Assembly: GCA_951812925.1 (NCBI GenBank)
Contig: OX638368.1
Location: 17,671,187-17,735,186, forward strand
Length of the DNA stretch: 64,000 nucleotides
Direction of reading: 5' to 3'
DNA from: Calliopum simillimum
Lineage: Eukaryota > Arthropoda > Insecta > Diptera > Lauxaniidae
Positions within the stretch are counted from its first letter, which is position 1, and each line of letters starts with the position of its first letter. The position numbers and the translations under genes were made by a program. The notes under the pieces are model-generated. The model was not told the origin of the DNA. It saw only the letters and a program-made list of their open reading frames with translations, and did no database searches. Below, piece after piece: positions 18,061 to 28,824 of this stretch.

Positions 18061-20654
18061 TTTATGCTATACTCGAATCTGCTTGTTGGCTTTATACTTT
18101 CTGTTATACATGTATCTTAAGACAGTGTTTGCTCATCCGAACAAAATATGTGACTCTCCACAGAATGGTCGCTGGAAAAATATTACAGGAGAGCTAAAAA
18201 TAAAAAATTATATCGGTTTTCAGTTTAAGGTGAAACTTAGTGCTTAGACATATTCTGAACATTCTACACTTAATTTGAAGTCGATGATCCAATTCCAAAT
18301 ATCAATAAAAGCCGCCTTACCAAGCCCCTACCCCTTTGGAGAAAAAAATGACGAACTTTGAACACCCATATCCACGAACTATTCTTGTTTATGTTTGTTG
18401 ACTTTTATTTAACATGGATAATTTCATTTAAATTGGCATTTCTCTTAAACGGAACCACAAACGATTTTATGGAAAATGGATTATGGTACCTGAAGAATTT
18501 AGAAGAAAATGCAAGGGTTGTTTGTTTTCGAATTAAAATAGTTTCCAACTAGCCGTGAAGTGCTTAAGACGCATACTGAAAGTTTGGTCGCCATACACGA
18601 TCTTTAATAGCAACTTACACCTAAAATGTAGAAGTAACGTAAATGATTATGATTAGAATATTCTCTCCGCAAATCATTCAACAAATTTGATACCAATCAC
18701 TTGAGTGGAATACACAGCAAGGTTAAGGAAATAATGAACAAAATCTCGATGCAGAATTGAATCAAAACTTAGGGAAAGTCGTGGCGGGAAATCAATATGA
18801 TCGCAAAGCAACGATACAATTCGAAAGGTATGATTCAGGACTTATGTTCCTCTTAGGAGTTTCAGAAGGATACATAAATATCAATTGAAAAAGTTCTTCT
18901 TTCTAGATATATAAATTGAATTACATTAATTTGTACTTGTAGCTATTACAGGGCCTTTGATTATTTGCATTACAACTTACAAAGAATGACATCAACATTA
19001 TTAGTGATGTATGACGAAAATATTGTTCGAACGTGTATCGAATTCAATTAGGGTGCGCCTTCATGCAATGCAACATAGACCTTAAACATAAAGATCTGCA
19101 TAAACCAGCACGTACCCCAGTTTAAATCATTTAACAAGGTAATCAATGCAGAGAAACAATCATTATACCTAGTTATTTGATTCTTAAGCACTTACAATAG
19201 AATTTATAACTAAATATCTTTAAATGTTGAAAACTTTCAAAATGCTGACTCAACAATTGAATTTTAACTTCTAGCCATTTATGTAAGCATAAGTCATGAA
19301 ATGAAAAAAAAAGAGTTGAAAACAAGAAAATCGTTGGGCCATAACGTCGTCATAGTCAACATAGCGTTGTGATACGTCACGTTATACATAGTACCTTTAT
19401 ATGTATGAGCAAAAACGCAGAAAGTTATGCTAAAAAAATGAAAAGAAAATTATAAAACTTTTAACCGACAATGAGTACTCGAATGTTACAAATGAAATTC
19501 AACAAATTGTTGTTACTCGTAGAAAAAGGTTGTTGCTATTACAATTTATTTTGGCTTTTCCATAAAAAACATTACATGAAGATATTTAATTATCTTGTAG
19601 GTGTACATGAAGATTTCCATTTCGAAGGGTCCCGCTTTTTTGCCCCAGTTACTTTACAACATCAAACGATAATTAATTAACCGTAAAGTTCAAAAATATT
19701 TATAGATGATTGTTTTTCTTTACAAAAATGGTCATTCGAATGTTTTAGTTTTTTCGAATGCACTACAAATTCTGTTACACATTTCCGTATTTTCTGAAGG
19801 AAAAATACATTTACGCACATGTGCGTTTCCAACTCTTGGCAACGCTTCAATGCTGGAAAAGTTTTAATTTCGACATTTCAACAAGTTACCACCAACAGAC
19901 AAACAGACAGACAGACCGAAAGAAATACGTTTATGTATGGTGAATACCCTGAGTTTACTAATACGTATATTACATACTTATACGTATATACCATATATTG
20001 CTGTTAATATGTTCCAGTTCAATCACTACACATCGTTGTTTTTGAGGAGGCAAAAACCCAAGTAATCATTAAGCTGAACGAACTCAGATTTTTGCTTTGT
20101 TTGATTTTGAAATTTCACTTTTTTCGTCTTCTATGCGAGAGTTGGTAGATGTTTTGTTCATGTTTGTTTTTATTAAGACAAATTTACTTTCTTTAAAATT
20201 TGCTAGGTTCATATGTTTTTAGGCCCTTAATATTGAGTGCGAATTTTCATACGATTTTGGTCACTTTCAGTTTCATTTGAAGGTAAGAGGATTTCCGCTT
20301 GAGGTGTCTTTAAAGAAATGTTGTTTTAGCAGCTTTACTTTTGATTGGGTTGTAAATTCAACCAAAGTCGTATTACATTCTATTGGGTAATAATTTAAAT
20401 TCAAATTGCAAAAAAAGGTACTATTGTTTGAGGGTTATCGACATCACTGACGCAAAAGAAAGAAAAAAGTGATATAACTTGTACCTGTATTGAAATTATG
20501 TTCAGTGAAATAAATTGTAATGTTTTAATGGAACTAGAACGTACATTTGAAGGCTAACTAAAGTCGAAAGATTCTTATAGTATCGAATAAGTTATTAGTC
20601 GAAAATGTTGTTGAACGTCGTATAATGTTATAAGTGTTGAACTAATTTGTTATT
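18061..20654. other. Non-coding stretch
   Basis: No credible gene. Contains a short (ACAG)n-type run near 19894-19916 (AACAGACAAACAGACAGACA) and a TACGTATA-rich patch near 19960-19990. The small frames at 18358, 19471 and 19758 lack any family resemblance. Confidence 0.5.
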
Positions 20655-21105
20655 TGTTGGAAATACCATACATACAAATAAAGTGCCATAAAAATCGATT
20701 GTTTGACCGATATCATTTTTTAACTTAATGCCATCAATTCTACACCATTGAGTATATTTTCTGTGAAAACAGAGCCCAATTTTATTTATTTTTTATTTAT
20801 TTATTTATTTATTAATTTAATTTGCAATTCATAAAGCTGAAACAGCCAATTTTCATAATTACAAAGGCTTAACATATGCGAGAAAAATAAAGTTCATAGT
20901 ACTAATATATTAATAAAACTTCAAAAAAAGAAAATCGTATAAGAATATACCTGTATATATACATACATACATAATTTGAACATCCCTATACCAACCCATT
21001 GTGTCACCACCTACTACCAAGCAAACCAAGCATCGACTACACTAAAAAAACTAAGGTAAAAAATCTAAGGTCCCACAATGAATATCCTTAAATTACTATA
21101 ATGAC

Positions 21106-24018
21106 TTATTGCAAACTTGCATGTCTACTTAACATCCTTTTATAGAGATTATGCGAAACACTAAATATTTTGAGCTCACGGGGAAGACAGTTCCAACATC
21201 GTGAAACCCTTACTGAAAAAGATCTCTCAAAAGATGAGTTGAAAATTCTAGGTATAATTATTTGTTGATTACGAACCGACCTTGAGAAATTAAATTCATT
21301 CGCCAGATATTTTGGAGTTTGGGTGTTGATTACTTTATAAAAAAAGAAGACCATTCTGTAAGAAATAAAGTTTTCTACATTGCATCCCAAAAGGAGTTTA
21401 ACATGTTCAGATATATGATCATAAATACGGACATTGAAAATATACCTAGCGACCCTATTGAATAAAAGTTTGATTCTGCGAACCTGGTTAACTGTTGTTC
21501 CCGAATATACTTCCAATCCATACATCAATTTAGAGAGAAGCAGCGCATGAGCAACATTCCTCCTTATATGTAAAGGCAAATTTGTATCTAGGCTATAGAG
21601 ACGCTTAAGAGTAAAATGTAAAGAAGAATACATGTGGTCAATATGATTTTCAAACGAAAGACAGTCGTCAAGTATCACGCCCAAGCAACGCAGTTTTGTC
21701 ACGAATTCAACTGGATTATTTTGTAGGCTAAGGTTCATAGTGAATGGTAACGTCCGGGGACTAGTGAAAAGAATAGCTTTTGTTTTTGATGCATTAATTT
21801 TTAGACCATTGCGTGTCATCCATCTGAGCACCTCGTTTAAGCTGTAGTTTAATGAATCCTGTGCCATACCTATCTGTCCTCTTTCGCAGAAGTAAAGTAG
21901 TTGAATGTCATCAGCAAAAATAAAAGGCTTGCAAAGATTTCTATCGAGACAATCAACAAAATCGTTGATGTAGGCCATAAACAGTATCGGTCCAAGTACA
22001 GAACCTTGAGGGACACCACGAGAAACTTCCAGAATACTTGACTTATAATCATTAATTTGTACAAACTGTTTTCTATCACTTAAATATGAATAAATTAACC
22101 TACAAGCAGATCTCGAAAAATTAAAAAGAGTGTAAAGCTTATTGAAAAGTAGTTTCAGATGAATAGAATCAAAAGCCTTAGACGAGTCAAGAGACAACAA
22201 AACACAAAACTTATCCGGATTTACATATTTCCGAATAGAGTCTGTAAGAGATAAGAGTAAAGAGGTAGTATTGTAACCTTGTCGGTATGCTGACTGGCAA
22301 TCATCAATAAGTGAAAATTGATTAAAATGTTCCAAAATTTGAAATTTCATTATATTTTCAACTACTTTGGACATAATAGGTAATACACTAATTGGACGTA
22401 AGTTGCTGTGCTCAGAAGATGAACCATTCTTTTTTATCGGCGTTACCCTAGCAATTTTCCATTCATCAGGAAATATAGAAGTAGTCAATATATTATTCAC
22501 TACATGAAGAAAGATGTGCCCAATAATCGGAAAAGTCATCTTAATTAGCTTCATAGGAAGTCCATCATGACCAACAGCCTCAGATTTAATTTTAATCAGT
22601 GACAAACTTAGCTCGTCAAGTGTTACGTTTCTAAATGAGAACTCATTATGTCTAAATAACACCGTAGGCACCTCCTCAACCTCTAAATTTGGAAATTCAT
22701 GCGATAAAAAATATGCATTTAAGTTATCAGCATCTACATCAATATTGTGTTCACTAACATCATTCACTCCCATCTGTTTTAAGGTATTCCATAACGCTTT
22801 AGAGTTTTTTCCTTCAAAAAGTGTCGAGTTTGTACGACGCTTTAAATTGCGAATTACTGTCTTTGCATGGTTTCTTAGTCGGCAAAAAACTCTCCAATTT
22901 CTTTCAGTTCTATCTACCATATATGCTTTAAAAGCAATATCTCTTAGCGATCTAGCATACACAACTTCTGTTGAATTTAAAACATCACAACTTGTTTTAA
23001 TACGTCGATTTTTTAAAGGTACAAGGCCTAAAATATATTGTAAATTTGAATTAAGTATCCCAATCTGCACTCCAACATCATCGGTTCCAAAAACCTCGTG
23101 TAGATTTGACCCTTCTAATGCTCGTGTAATAAAAGCAGGACTAAGAGAAGAAAAGTCTCGGAAAGTTACAGTTTGAGAAGTACTTACAACCGAAGCATTA
23201 ATGCTACAAAAAATAAAAACGTGGCGGGAAATTCCAGGACATTGGACCTGACTGCTTTTGCTGATCAGATCAGAATTACTACAAAGTACAAGATCAAGAA
23301 GAGATGTGCTTCCATGAACAACGTCATAGTGCGTTGGTAGACAGTTGTGGCGACAAGACAGATTAAGTCGTTCACAGAATGATCTAAAGCGAAGAGCTTT
23401 CGACAAGTCAAACAAATTATAATTAAAATCTCCCATTATGAATACATTTTGATAGCGAAGGAGTAAATCCGATATAGATTCTTCAAGCGCTTGAATATCT
23501 CCATACGGCAGATACACGACACCTACCAGAATTTCAAAATTAGAAACCATCACCTTAACAAAAATAGCTTCACAGACATTTGGCTTGTCGCATTTGTAAA
23601 TAACTTTATATTTGATCTTTTTCGAAATGTACAAGGCTACACCCCCACCCCTACCATTTAGTCTGTCAGATCTGCAAATTTGGTATCCAGGTATCTGAAC
23701 TGCATTACCAGAAACATATGGTTTTAGCCATGTCTCAGATATTCCAACAATATCCAATATGCAGTCCGATAAAATAGATTTTAATTCTTCGAGCTTAGGT
23801 GTCATGATGGGAGGTTTCAGACTCTGACAATTTATGTGTCCAACATTAAGTTTTTCGCTGCAATCTCCAAAAAAGGATTTCAAAAAAGAATTGTCACTGC
23901 ATATGGGACCAAGGTTAACGTTATGTGACATAGTCGTAGCACAAACACCAAAATTGCAAGGGCAGTTGGTGACACAATGAAAAGACACAAGATGCAAAAG
24001 GCATGTCCGTATAACCAC
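21106..24018 (-). CDS. CR1-type ORF2: endonuclease and reverse transcriptase, 970 aa
   Basis: The N-terminal part is an APE-type endonuclease: N63 in GHINCQSL, E95 in SETWL, D197 and N199 in MGDFNYN, D242 in LLDLVL, H266. The reverse transcriptase follows: PISVLPIMSKVVE, SLDSSKAFDSI, GVPQGSVLGP and FADD with D703/D704. The C-terminal end has the W-N-x-LP segment typical of CR1-like proteins. Odd point: the usual Ser-Asp-His before the catalytic histidine reads Ser-Arg-His (264-266, codons TCC CGC CAC), which should weaken nicking. The true start may be Met1 or Met30 (MSHNVN). It should nick target DNA and copy its RNA there. CR1 clade assignment is from motifs only; Jockey-superfamily relatives are the alternative. 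Confidence 0.9.
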   Translation of the reverse strand: MVIRTCLLHLVSFHCVTNCPCNFGVCATTMSHNVNLGPICSDNSFLKSFFGDCSEKLNVGHINCQSLKPPIMTPKLEELKSILSDCILDIVGISETWLKPYVSGNAVQIPGYQICRSDRLNGRGGGVALYISKKIKYKVIYKCDKPNVCEAIFVKVMVSNFEILVGVVYLPYGDIQALEESISDLLLRYQNVFIMGDFNYNLFDLSKALRFRSFCERLNLSCRHNCLPTHYDVVHGSTSLLDLVLCSNSDLISKSSQVQCPGISRHVFIFCSINASVVSTSQTVTFRDFSSLSPAFITRALEGSNLHEVFGTDDVGVQIGILNSNLQYILGLVPLKNRRIKTSCDVLNSTEVVYARSLRDIAFKAYMVDRTERNWRVFCRLRNHAKTVIRNLKRRTNSTLFEGKNSKALWNTLKQMGVNDVSEHNIDVDADNLNAYFLSHEFPNLEVEEVPTVLFRHNEFSFRNVTLDELSLSLIKIKSEAVGHDGLPMKLIKMTFPIIGHIFLHVVNNILTTSIFPDEWKIARVTPIKKNGSSSEHSNLRPISVLPIMSKVVENIMKFQILEHFNQFSLIDDCQSAYRQGYNTTSLLLSLTDSIRKYVNPDKFCVLLSLDSSKAFDSIHLKLLFNKLYTLFNFSRSACRLIYSYLSDRKQFVQINDYKSSILEVSRGVPQGSVLGPILFMAYINDFVDCLDRNLCKPFIFADDIQLLYFCERGQIGMAQDSLNYSLNEVLRWMTRNGLKINASKTKAILFTSPRTLPFTMNLSLQNNPVEFVTKLRCLGVILDDCLSFENHIDHMYSSLHFTLKRLYSLDTNLPLHIRRNVAHALLLSKLMYGLEVYSGTTVNQVRRIKLLFNRVARYIFNVRIYDHISEHVKLLLGCNVENFISYRMVFFFYKVINTQTPKYLANEFNFSRSVRNQQIIIPRIFNSSFERSFSVRVSRCWNCLPRELKIFSVSHNLYKRMLSRHASLQ

Positions 24019-24229
24019 AAAGTAAATACTTATTACAATATATATCTATTGAAGAAACAATTATGATAAATTTACATATAATATTTTTTAGGTGCTCCAT
24101 TTAAAAAAACAATTTACTTAAATGCAAGGCCATTCTAGCTTCTCACGATATCAAACAGCAAATTTAAAGATTCAAACTTAAAAGCAAATGAAGTAATTTA
24201 GAAAAATAAGTATTGCATATCATTGACTT

Positions 24230-25096
24230 TTATATAATTGGTACTTTTTGTCTATTAAAATCGAACAAATCTACACATTGGTAGAAAGTAAGAGTCTCCT
24301 GTGTATTGTTTTCGAAAGTTACAGTTGCTTTCGGCCCACGATCGTCATTCTGAAGCTTAAATTTGCGTACTATGCCAAGTTTAATGAGATTTCGTAGCAT
24401 AAAATTCATTCTGCTTTCCGCCGGCGTCAGGTGGTCGTTAAGAAAAATTCTTGAGTGGATGTCTCCGCCGATGACATCTGACAGTTTCAATGTAAGCGCT
24501 TTAATGTAGTTGCCCATAATTTTGTCACGCTTTTGAACCGAATTCAGCCGTACGAGGACTGATTTTTGTTGTTGAATGTAGCAAATGTGATTAATGTCAG
24601 AGTCCTGCAGATCAACTCCACATACCGAGGCAATAGTTACTACCTTTGCGCCCAGGTCATTTATACCAGACGGCAGGCCAGAAATAACAAAATCAAGGCG
24701 ATTTAAGCGTCTCTGTAGAGAATTTGTAGAAATCTCAAGAGATGTGATACTTTTCTGATGCTTAGCATCTACTTTCTTCACTTCGTTGGCAAGGCTGTCA
24801 CATTTTATAATAGCAGATGCGACTTCATCCTTAACCTTACTTTTGAAGTTTTTCAAGTCGTCAATTCCCTTTTTTATTTCACTTATGTCGGTGCGAAGAC
24901 TTCCTATTATGGAATTACTTAGCGATATAGAATCGCAGCTGCTACATTTATAAAGTGCGTTGCTACACTTTGTAAAGAGATTTATTTGTTCCCCAGAAAG
25001 TTCCAAACATGAAGAATGGAATGTATTCGAACAGAAAACACATGTAACTTTCAATTGATTTCTTTTAATTTGTAGCTTACAAACGATGCAATCCAT
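24230..25096 (-). CDS. CR1-type ORF1: PHD-finger and coiled-coil nucleic-acid-binding protein, 288 aa
   Basis: It opens with a C4HC3 PHD-like finger (C3, C6, C19, C22, H27, C30, C51, C54), then a Leu/Ile/Lys/Asp-rich stretch suited to a coiled coil (about 60-130), then a domain with IFLNDHLTPAESRMNFMLR that resembles the FP25-like C-terminal domain seen in ORF1 of insect CR1-type elements. The family role is to bind element RNA and help ORF2 reach target DNA. It lies 211 bp upstream of ORF2 on the same strand. The ATG directly follows the 5' UTR. No disabling change was seen. Confidence 0.85.
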   Translation of the reverse strand: MDCIVCKLQIKRNQLKVTCVFCSNTFHSSCLELSGEQINLFTKCSNALYKCSSCDSISLSNSIIGSLRTDISEIKKGIDDLKNFKSKVKDEVASAIIKCDSLANEVKKVDAKHQKSITSLEISTNSLQRRLNRLDFVISGLPSGINDLGAKVVTIASVCGVDLQDSDINHICYIQQQKSVLVRLNSVQKRDKIMGNYIKALTLKLSDVIGGDIHSRIFLNDHLTPAESRMNFMLRNLIKLGIVRKFKLQNDDRGPKATVTFENNTQETLTFYQCVDLFDFNRQKVPII

Positions 25097-25290
25097 TATT
25101 ACAGAATTTACTGATCAAAACAAACGACGAAAAGACGGGAGATTTTATACTGTTTTTAGTCCGTTTAATATGTAAATTACGCAAATGACCACGCACTTTG
25201 AGAAAACGTTTACTCGCACATTTTAGAGTTTTTGACAAAATGACAGGCATTTCATATTATGACTTATTCCACTTAAGAAAAAAAAAACCA

Positions 25291-25478
25291 ATTCAAGTGT
25301 TAAAAATATCAGAAAATTGAGAAAAGTTGAAAAACAAAATAAAAAAAAAAACGCTATAAAAGTCAAAAAATTTTTGGATAAGTAGTAAATTACAGACTTT
25401 TGCAAAAGTTGAGAAATGTTTAAAAAGTTGAAACATATCGAAAAAGTTACAAAAATACTGCTACAATTTACTTCAAGC
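25291..25478. other. Short A+T-rich non-coding stretch
   Basis: Sequence rich in AAAAGTTGAAAA-like words; nothing recognised. Confidence 0.4.
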
Positions 25479-25479
25479 C

Positions 25480-25900
25480 CTCAGAACCAAGTTTGTGACA
25501 AGCCTCATCTGGGTACTATGTAAGTCAAGGTAGAATTGAGGTGAAACGAAATAGCAGACGATCAAGAAAAAGCAGAGGTCGTAATAGAACAAAGAATCTT
25601 TTTTGGCCGACTCTATCTATAAGTCGTTAAAATTGCAGAACCATTGTAGGCGCCACCACTGGTCACTGCTTTATCGGACATCATATCCACAGAATGGAAA
25701 TTTTGGCGCACAAGAGATGGCGCTGGTGTGATGAAGATGAAGAAGAGAACTCGTAACATTTATTCTGTCACTGTCTTGTCCATGGCAAAATAATATTCAA
25801 GACACTTGCACAAATTTTTTTCAACAATAAAGAAGAACTACTTAATGGCTTCCGGAGCCTTTTCGCTCAAGCCAAATGAAAACTAAGCACCGGCTTTGTA
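25480..25900 (+). pseudogene. 3' fragment of a non-LTR retrotransposon with RNase H tail
   Basis: Translation in shifting plus frames gives VGATTGHCFIGHH, then RWRWCDEDEEENS, then LFCHC. This matches the post-RNase-H C-terminus of I/LOA-like elements: TGHC, then CR-x-C with an acidic run, then H-x-C-x-C. At least one frameshift and in-frame stops make it dead. Its 3' end is not defined. Confidence 0.55.
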
Positions 25901-26026
25901 GCTGCCTCTTGAACCTTATCTCTAGACCAGTCAAGAACAGATATTTCCGATAATTCCAAGATACATAAAACATATACCAATCGATAGAGAATTTTCCCTG
26001 GAACAACATATCAAAATGCGTCCCAT

Positions 26027-26308
26027 AATTTTTTCGCGAAATTATGTTAATTGGGACATTTTTATTATCTTATACCTATATACAAGTATGTCCTTTATCC
26101 AGACACAAAATATTTTTACAGTATAAAGTCTGGTTAAAAATTTTATTCGAACTAACGCATACATGCCGATTAGTAAAATTTGTAAACCCCTTTAGCTCGT
26201 TAACCAGACTTTATACTGTAAAAATATTTTGTGTCTGGAATCCAGACTCTGGATAAAGGACAAACATAGGTAATATAATAAAAATGTCCAAATTAACATA
26301 ATTTTGCG
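26027..26308. repeat. Small foldback, ~280 bp
   Basis: The left arm with AAATTATGTTAATTGGGACA and the long run ATAAAGTCTGGTTAA pairs with the right arm TTAACCAGACTTTAT...TCCAAATTAACATAATTTT. The centre is near 26170. The small frames here come from the arms. Confidence 0.65.
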
Positions 26309-26384
26309 GAAATATTGAAAATTTAAAAATTTTGAAATTTAAAAAATTGTAAAAGTTGGAAAAATTGAGAAATACTGACATAAT

Positions 26385-26697
26385 TACACAGGCCCACAAA
26401 AAAAACAAAAAGTACCATGCGCGAAAGATCAGACCACCTGAACTTTATGTTTTCGGGGTCGCTGAATCCGAATATGGTGTGAAAATAGCAAAGTTGTTTC
26501 GCGTTTTTTCAGAAATCAGCAATTACGCTGAAAATTTTAGTTTTTTAGTTTTTTTCAGCATTATTTCTGATTTCTAAAAAAACGCGAACCAACTTCGCTA
26601 TTCTGGCACCATATTCGGATTCAGCGACCCCGAAAACATAAAGTTCAGGCGGTCTGATCTTTCGCGCATGGTACTTTTTTGTTTGTGTGCCTGTGTT
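26385..26697. mobile_element. Foldback MITE, ~310 bp
   Basis: The arms of about 140 bases begin ACACAGGCCCACAAAA and end in the complement of ACACAGGCACACAAAC. They include TACCATGCGCGAAAGATCAG on the left. The spacer is T-rich. No firm target duplication; TA on the left faces TT on the right. Confidence 0.7.
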
Positions 26698-27257
26698 ATT
26701 GAAAAAGCGGATTTAACTAACTTCTTTGAAAAAAATTGAGCGAAATTGGAAAAGTTCCACGCCCACTTTTTAACCATTGAAAATTTTGATTTTCATCAAA
26801 ATCTGTATTCGAGTAATATTAAAATCAAAATATCAAAATTTTCAGTGGTTTTTGTCCATTATAGAGCATTGATAGTCAGTAGCTGTGTACTAATTTTCAT
26901 CAAAAAATTTTATACGGTTCAAAAGATATGACCAAATTAAATTAAAAGTTTGGGGCGGTGCCACGCCTCTTCATAAGTATAAACTAAGACAAAGTCTATT
27001 TCATTCCTTAGCATTTGTTAGCGCGTATCATTTTCCAACGTTTCATTAAAATCGCTATAGCCGTTCTGGAGAAAAACATAGCATCAGTTTTTATATACAC
27101 AAATTTAGACCCTATAAGAAGAGAAGATATCTCAGAAACCATAGAAGATACAGCAATTTTAATGCCAGATTCGGATTCAGAATTGCCAAATACATATTAA
27201 ATGACTATTTTGATTTTTGTTGTATTTTTTTTCAAATTTTATTTTATGAAAACATTA
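26698..27257. other. Non-coding dispersed-repeat debris
   Basis: Phrases such as GGGGCGGTGCCACGCCTCTT and AAATCGCTATAGCCGTTCTG are of the same general type as the composite repeat at 1.9-3.1 kb. No gene. Confidence 0.45.
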
Positions 27258-27672
27258 GAGTTATTCACGATCTAGAGTAACGAGCTGAGTAACAGGGTAT
27301 AAGTGCACTCAGTTACTCTGAATAGTGAGCATACTCAATACTTTGCACGTATATTTGCTTTTTGTTTCTCAAAATAATTTTAGCTGACAACAAAAAAAAA
27401 AAAAAATTTTTAATTGAATGTTTTGCTCTCATTCAAATTTTTATTTTTGATGAACGAAAATTGCTTCTCAATCATAAACAACTTCAAACGTTTCTATAGA
27501 AATAGAAATAGTAAAAAAGGCAAAAGTGTAAGATTATTTTACACTAGAAAATAGCTTGACTAAAAGGGTAAAAGAGTAACAGAGTAACTTACGTATATTT
27601 TGTTGTTGTGGTTGTGCACTGTTACCCTGTTACTCTGTTACTCAGGACGTTACTCTAGATCGTGAATACCTC
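27258..27672. mobile_element. 415-bp foldback with TA target duplication
   Basis: The left end is GAGTTATTCACGATCTAGAG and the right end is the complement of GAGGTATTCACGATCTAGAG. TA flanks both sides (27256-27257 and 27673-27674). Inside the ends lie repeated GAGTAACAG and CTGTTACTC words. Non-coding. Confidence 0.75.
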
Positions 27673-27929
27673 TATTAGTTTTTTAAATATTGTTTTAAAA
27701 ATTATATAATTCCGACCGCGCTCCAAAATATTTCTGATTTTAAATGAAAAAAAACGCAAAATTTTTTAAAAAATAATCATCAAAATCGGAGCTGTTCTTG
27801 AGGACATCCTCATTTTGCCTCTTTTTTGGCTTCATTGACTCCACTATTTCTATAAAACGAAGTCTTTCGCTTAAAAGAAAACTGACAAAACAGAACTGAG
27901 CTACCTCAAACTAAATGTAAGTTAAATTT

Positions 27930-28219
27930 TAAAAGTCGCCAATACTTTTGGATTATTCTTTAATTTTGGGTTTAAGATATTGCCATATTTTTTGGAATTC
28001 CGAATACTTTTGTGTATTGAATTAAAGTAAGATTTTGCTTAAAAGCCTTTTTTTACATTTTTAAGTTACATTTTAGGAAAGTTTCTTTTAATAAATAAAA
28101 CTAGATATTTACCGATTTATAATTATGAAGAGTGATTCAAAGAAAATTAATTCGTAACTAAAAAGTTTTATGATTCTTTAAAAAATTTTCAAATTCCGAA
28201 TACTTTTGTGAGCCACTGT
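27930..28219. mobile_element. Tc1/mariner-like terminal fragment
   Basis: The right end reads ATTCCGAATACTTTTGTGAG then CCACTGTA, the complement of a CAGTGGCTCAC...AAAGTATTCGG terminus typical of Tc1-like elements. A second TTCCGAATACTTTTGTGTAT lies at about 27997. No transposase remains. Confidence 0.5.
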
Positions 28220-28462
28220 ATGTCCCTTTAACCCCTAAATGAACTAAGAAAAAAAAAAAAAAAAATTCCGATTGTGACTGAAACATTGATTTTTCAAATA
28301 AGCATAGTTTTAAAGTCACTTGCCAATCTTGAAAAATTGAAAAAATTAAACCTTGCTTATTATACCATCATGAACAACAAATATTTGGCGCAAAACTCAT
28401 ACAAGAAAACTTAATATTTGGGGACTTAACTTGACCTTGAGATAGGGCCTAGTTTTTCTTAC

Positions 28463-28497
28463 CTCCAAAACGCTTAAAATTTTATCTAAGGCTGTCA
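28463..28497 (-). CDS. Possible second coding exon (35 bp) of the 28.8-kb gene
   Basis: Between an acceptor (AAACAG before 28497) and a donor (GTAAGAAAAA from 28462) lies 35 bp that continues the frame of the exon at 28761-28824 and reads VTALDKILSVLE with no stop. The phases fit exactly (1 then 0). The polypyrimidine tract is poor and the exon is very short, so this is a weak call. Confidence 0.25.
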
Positions 28498-28760
28498 CTG
28501 TTTACTGTCCAGAGTGTTAATCTTCTTGAAGTCGTTAATAGAAAATGATCATACTCTTACAACAAAGTAAATAATTTTGATTCAGACGGTATCTTTGTCT
28601 CCGTAATAACTTTTACGGATGCTACTTGACCTCTTGCCATTGTTATCACTGAATATTAGTTGTGGTTTTTCAATGGCATCCGATTTCATGCAGCATAAAC
28701 CATAAAAACATGCGTTCTTTATTAATTTTAGCTACAAAAAAACCCATTACTTTTACTTAC

Positions 28761-28824
28761 CGTCAATATGCAAAATTAAAAAAATGCCACCAAGCAACAG
28801 GATCCAATGATATTTAATCCACAT
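28761..28824 (-). CDS. Candidate first coding exon with signal peptide; host gene
   Basis: Reading on the minus strand from ATG at 28824 (context ACTACCATGTGG), 21 codons begin MWIKYHW, pass through LLLGGIFLIL and end HID, then one further base and a consensus donor GTAAGTAAAA at 28760. This is a short charged N-terminus, a hydrophobic core and a polar end, as in a secreted or membrane protein's signal peptide. Together with a perfect donor it is the best sign of a host gene in the window. The downstream protein is unidentified; a receptor or secreted protein is plausible. The 5' UTR and promoter would lie at higher coordinates. Confidence 0.5.

Larger units (their letters stand above)
20785..25220 (-). 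mobile_element. Apparently full-length CR1-type non-LTR retrotransposon
   Basis: A 4436-bp element on the minus strand: 5' UTR of about 124 bp, ORF1, a 211-bp spacer, ORF2, a 3' UTR of about 290 bp and an (AAAT)n tail at 20785-20815. ATTTTA at 20779-20784 and 25221-25226 fits a 6-bp target duplication and lies where the MITE consensus has one copy. The 5' end begins GTGCGAGTAAACG. Both frames are open. CR1 elements usually end in short tandem repeats, as here. Confidence 0.85.
20655..25290. mobile_element. MITE-core copy interrupted by a CR1-type element
   Basis: The left part (20655-20784) has GTTTGACCGATATCATTTTT and GTGAAAACAGAGCCCAATTT. The right part (from 25221) resumes with GACAAAATGACAGGCATTTC then ATATTATGACTTA, the order seen in the uninterrupted MITEs at 2711 and 51769. 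Outer ends are decayed. Confidence 0.7.

Noticed and set aside
22745..23176. 143-codon plus-strand frame
   Set aside because: Antisense shadow of the CR1 reverse transcriptase.
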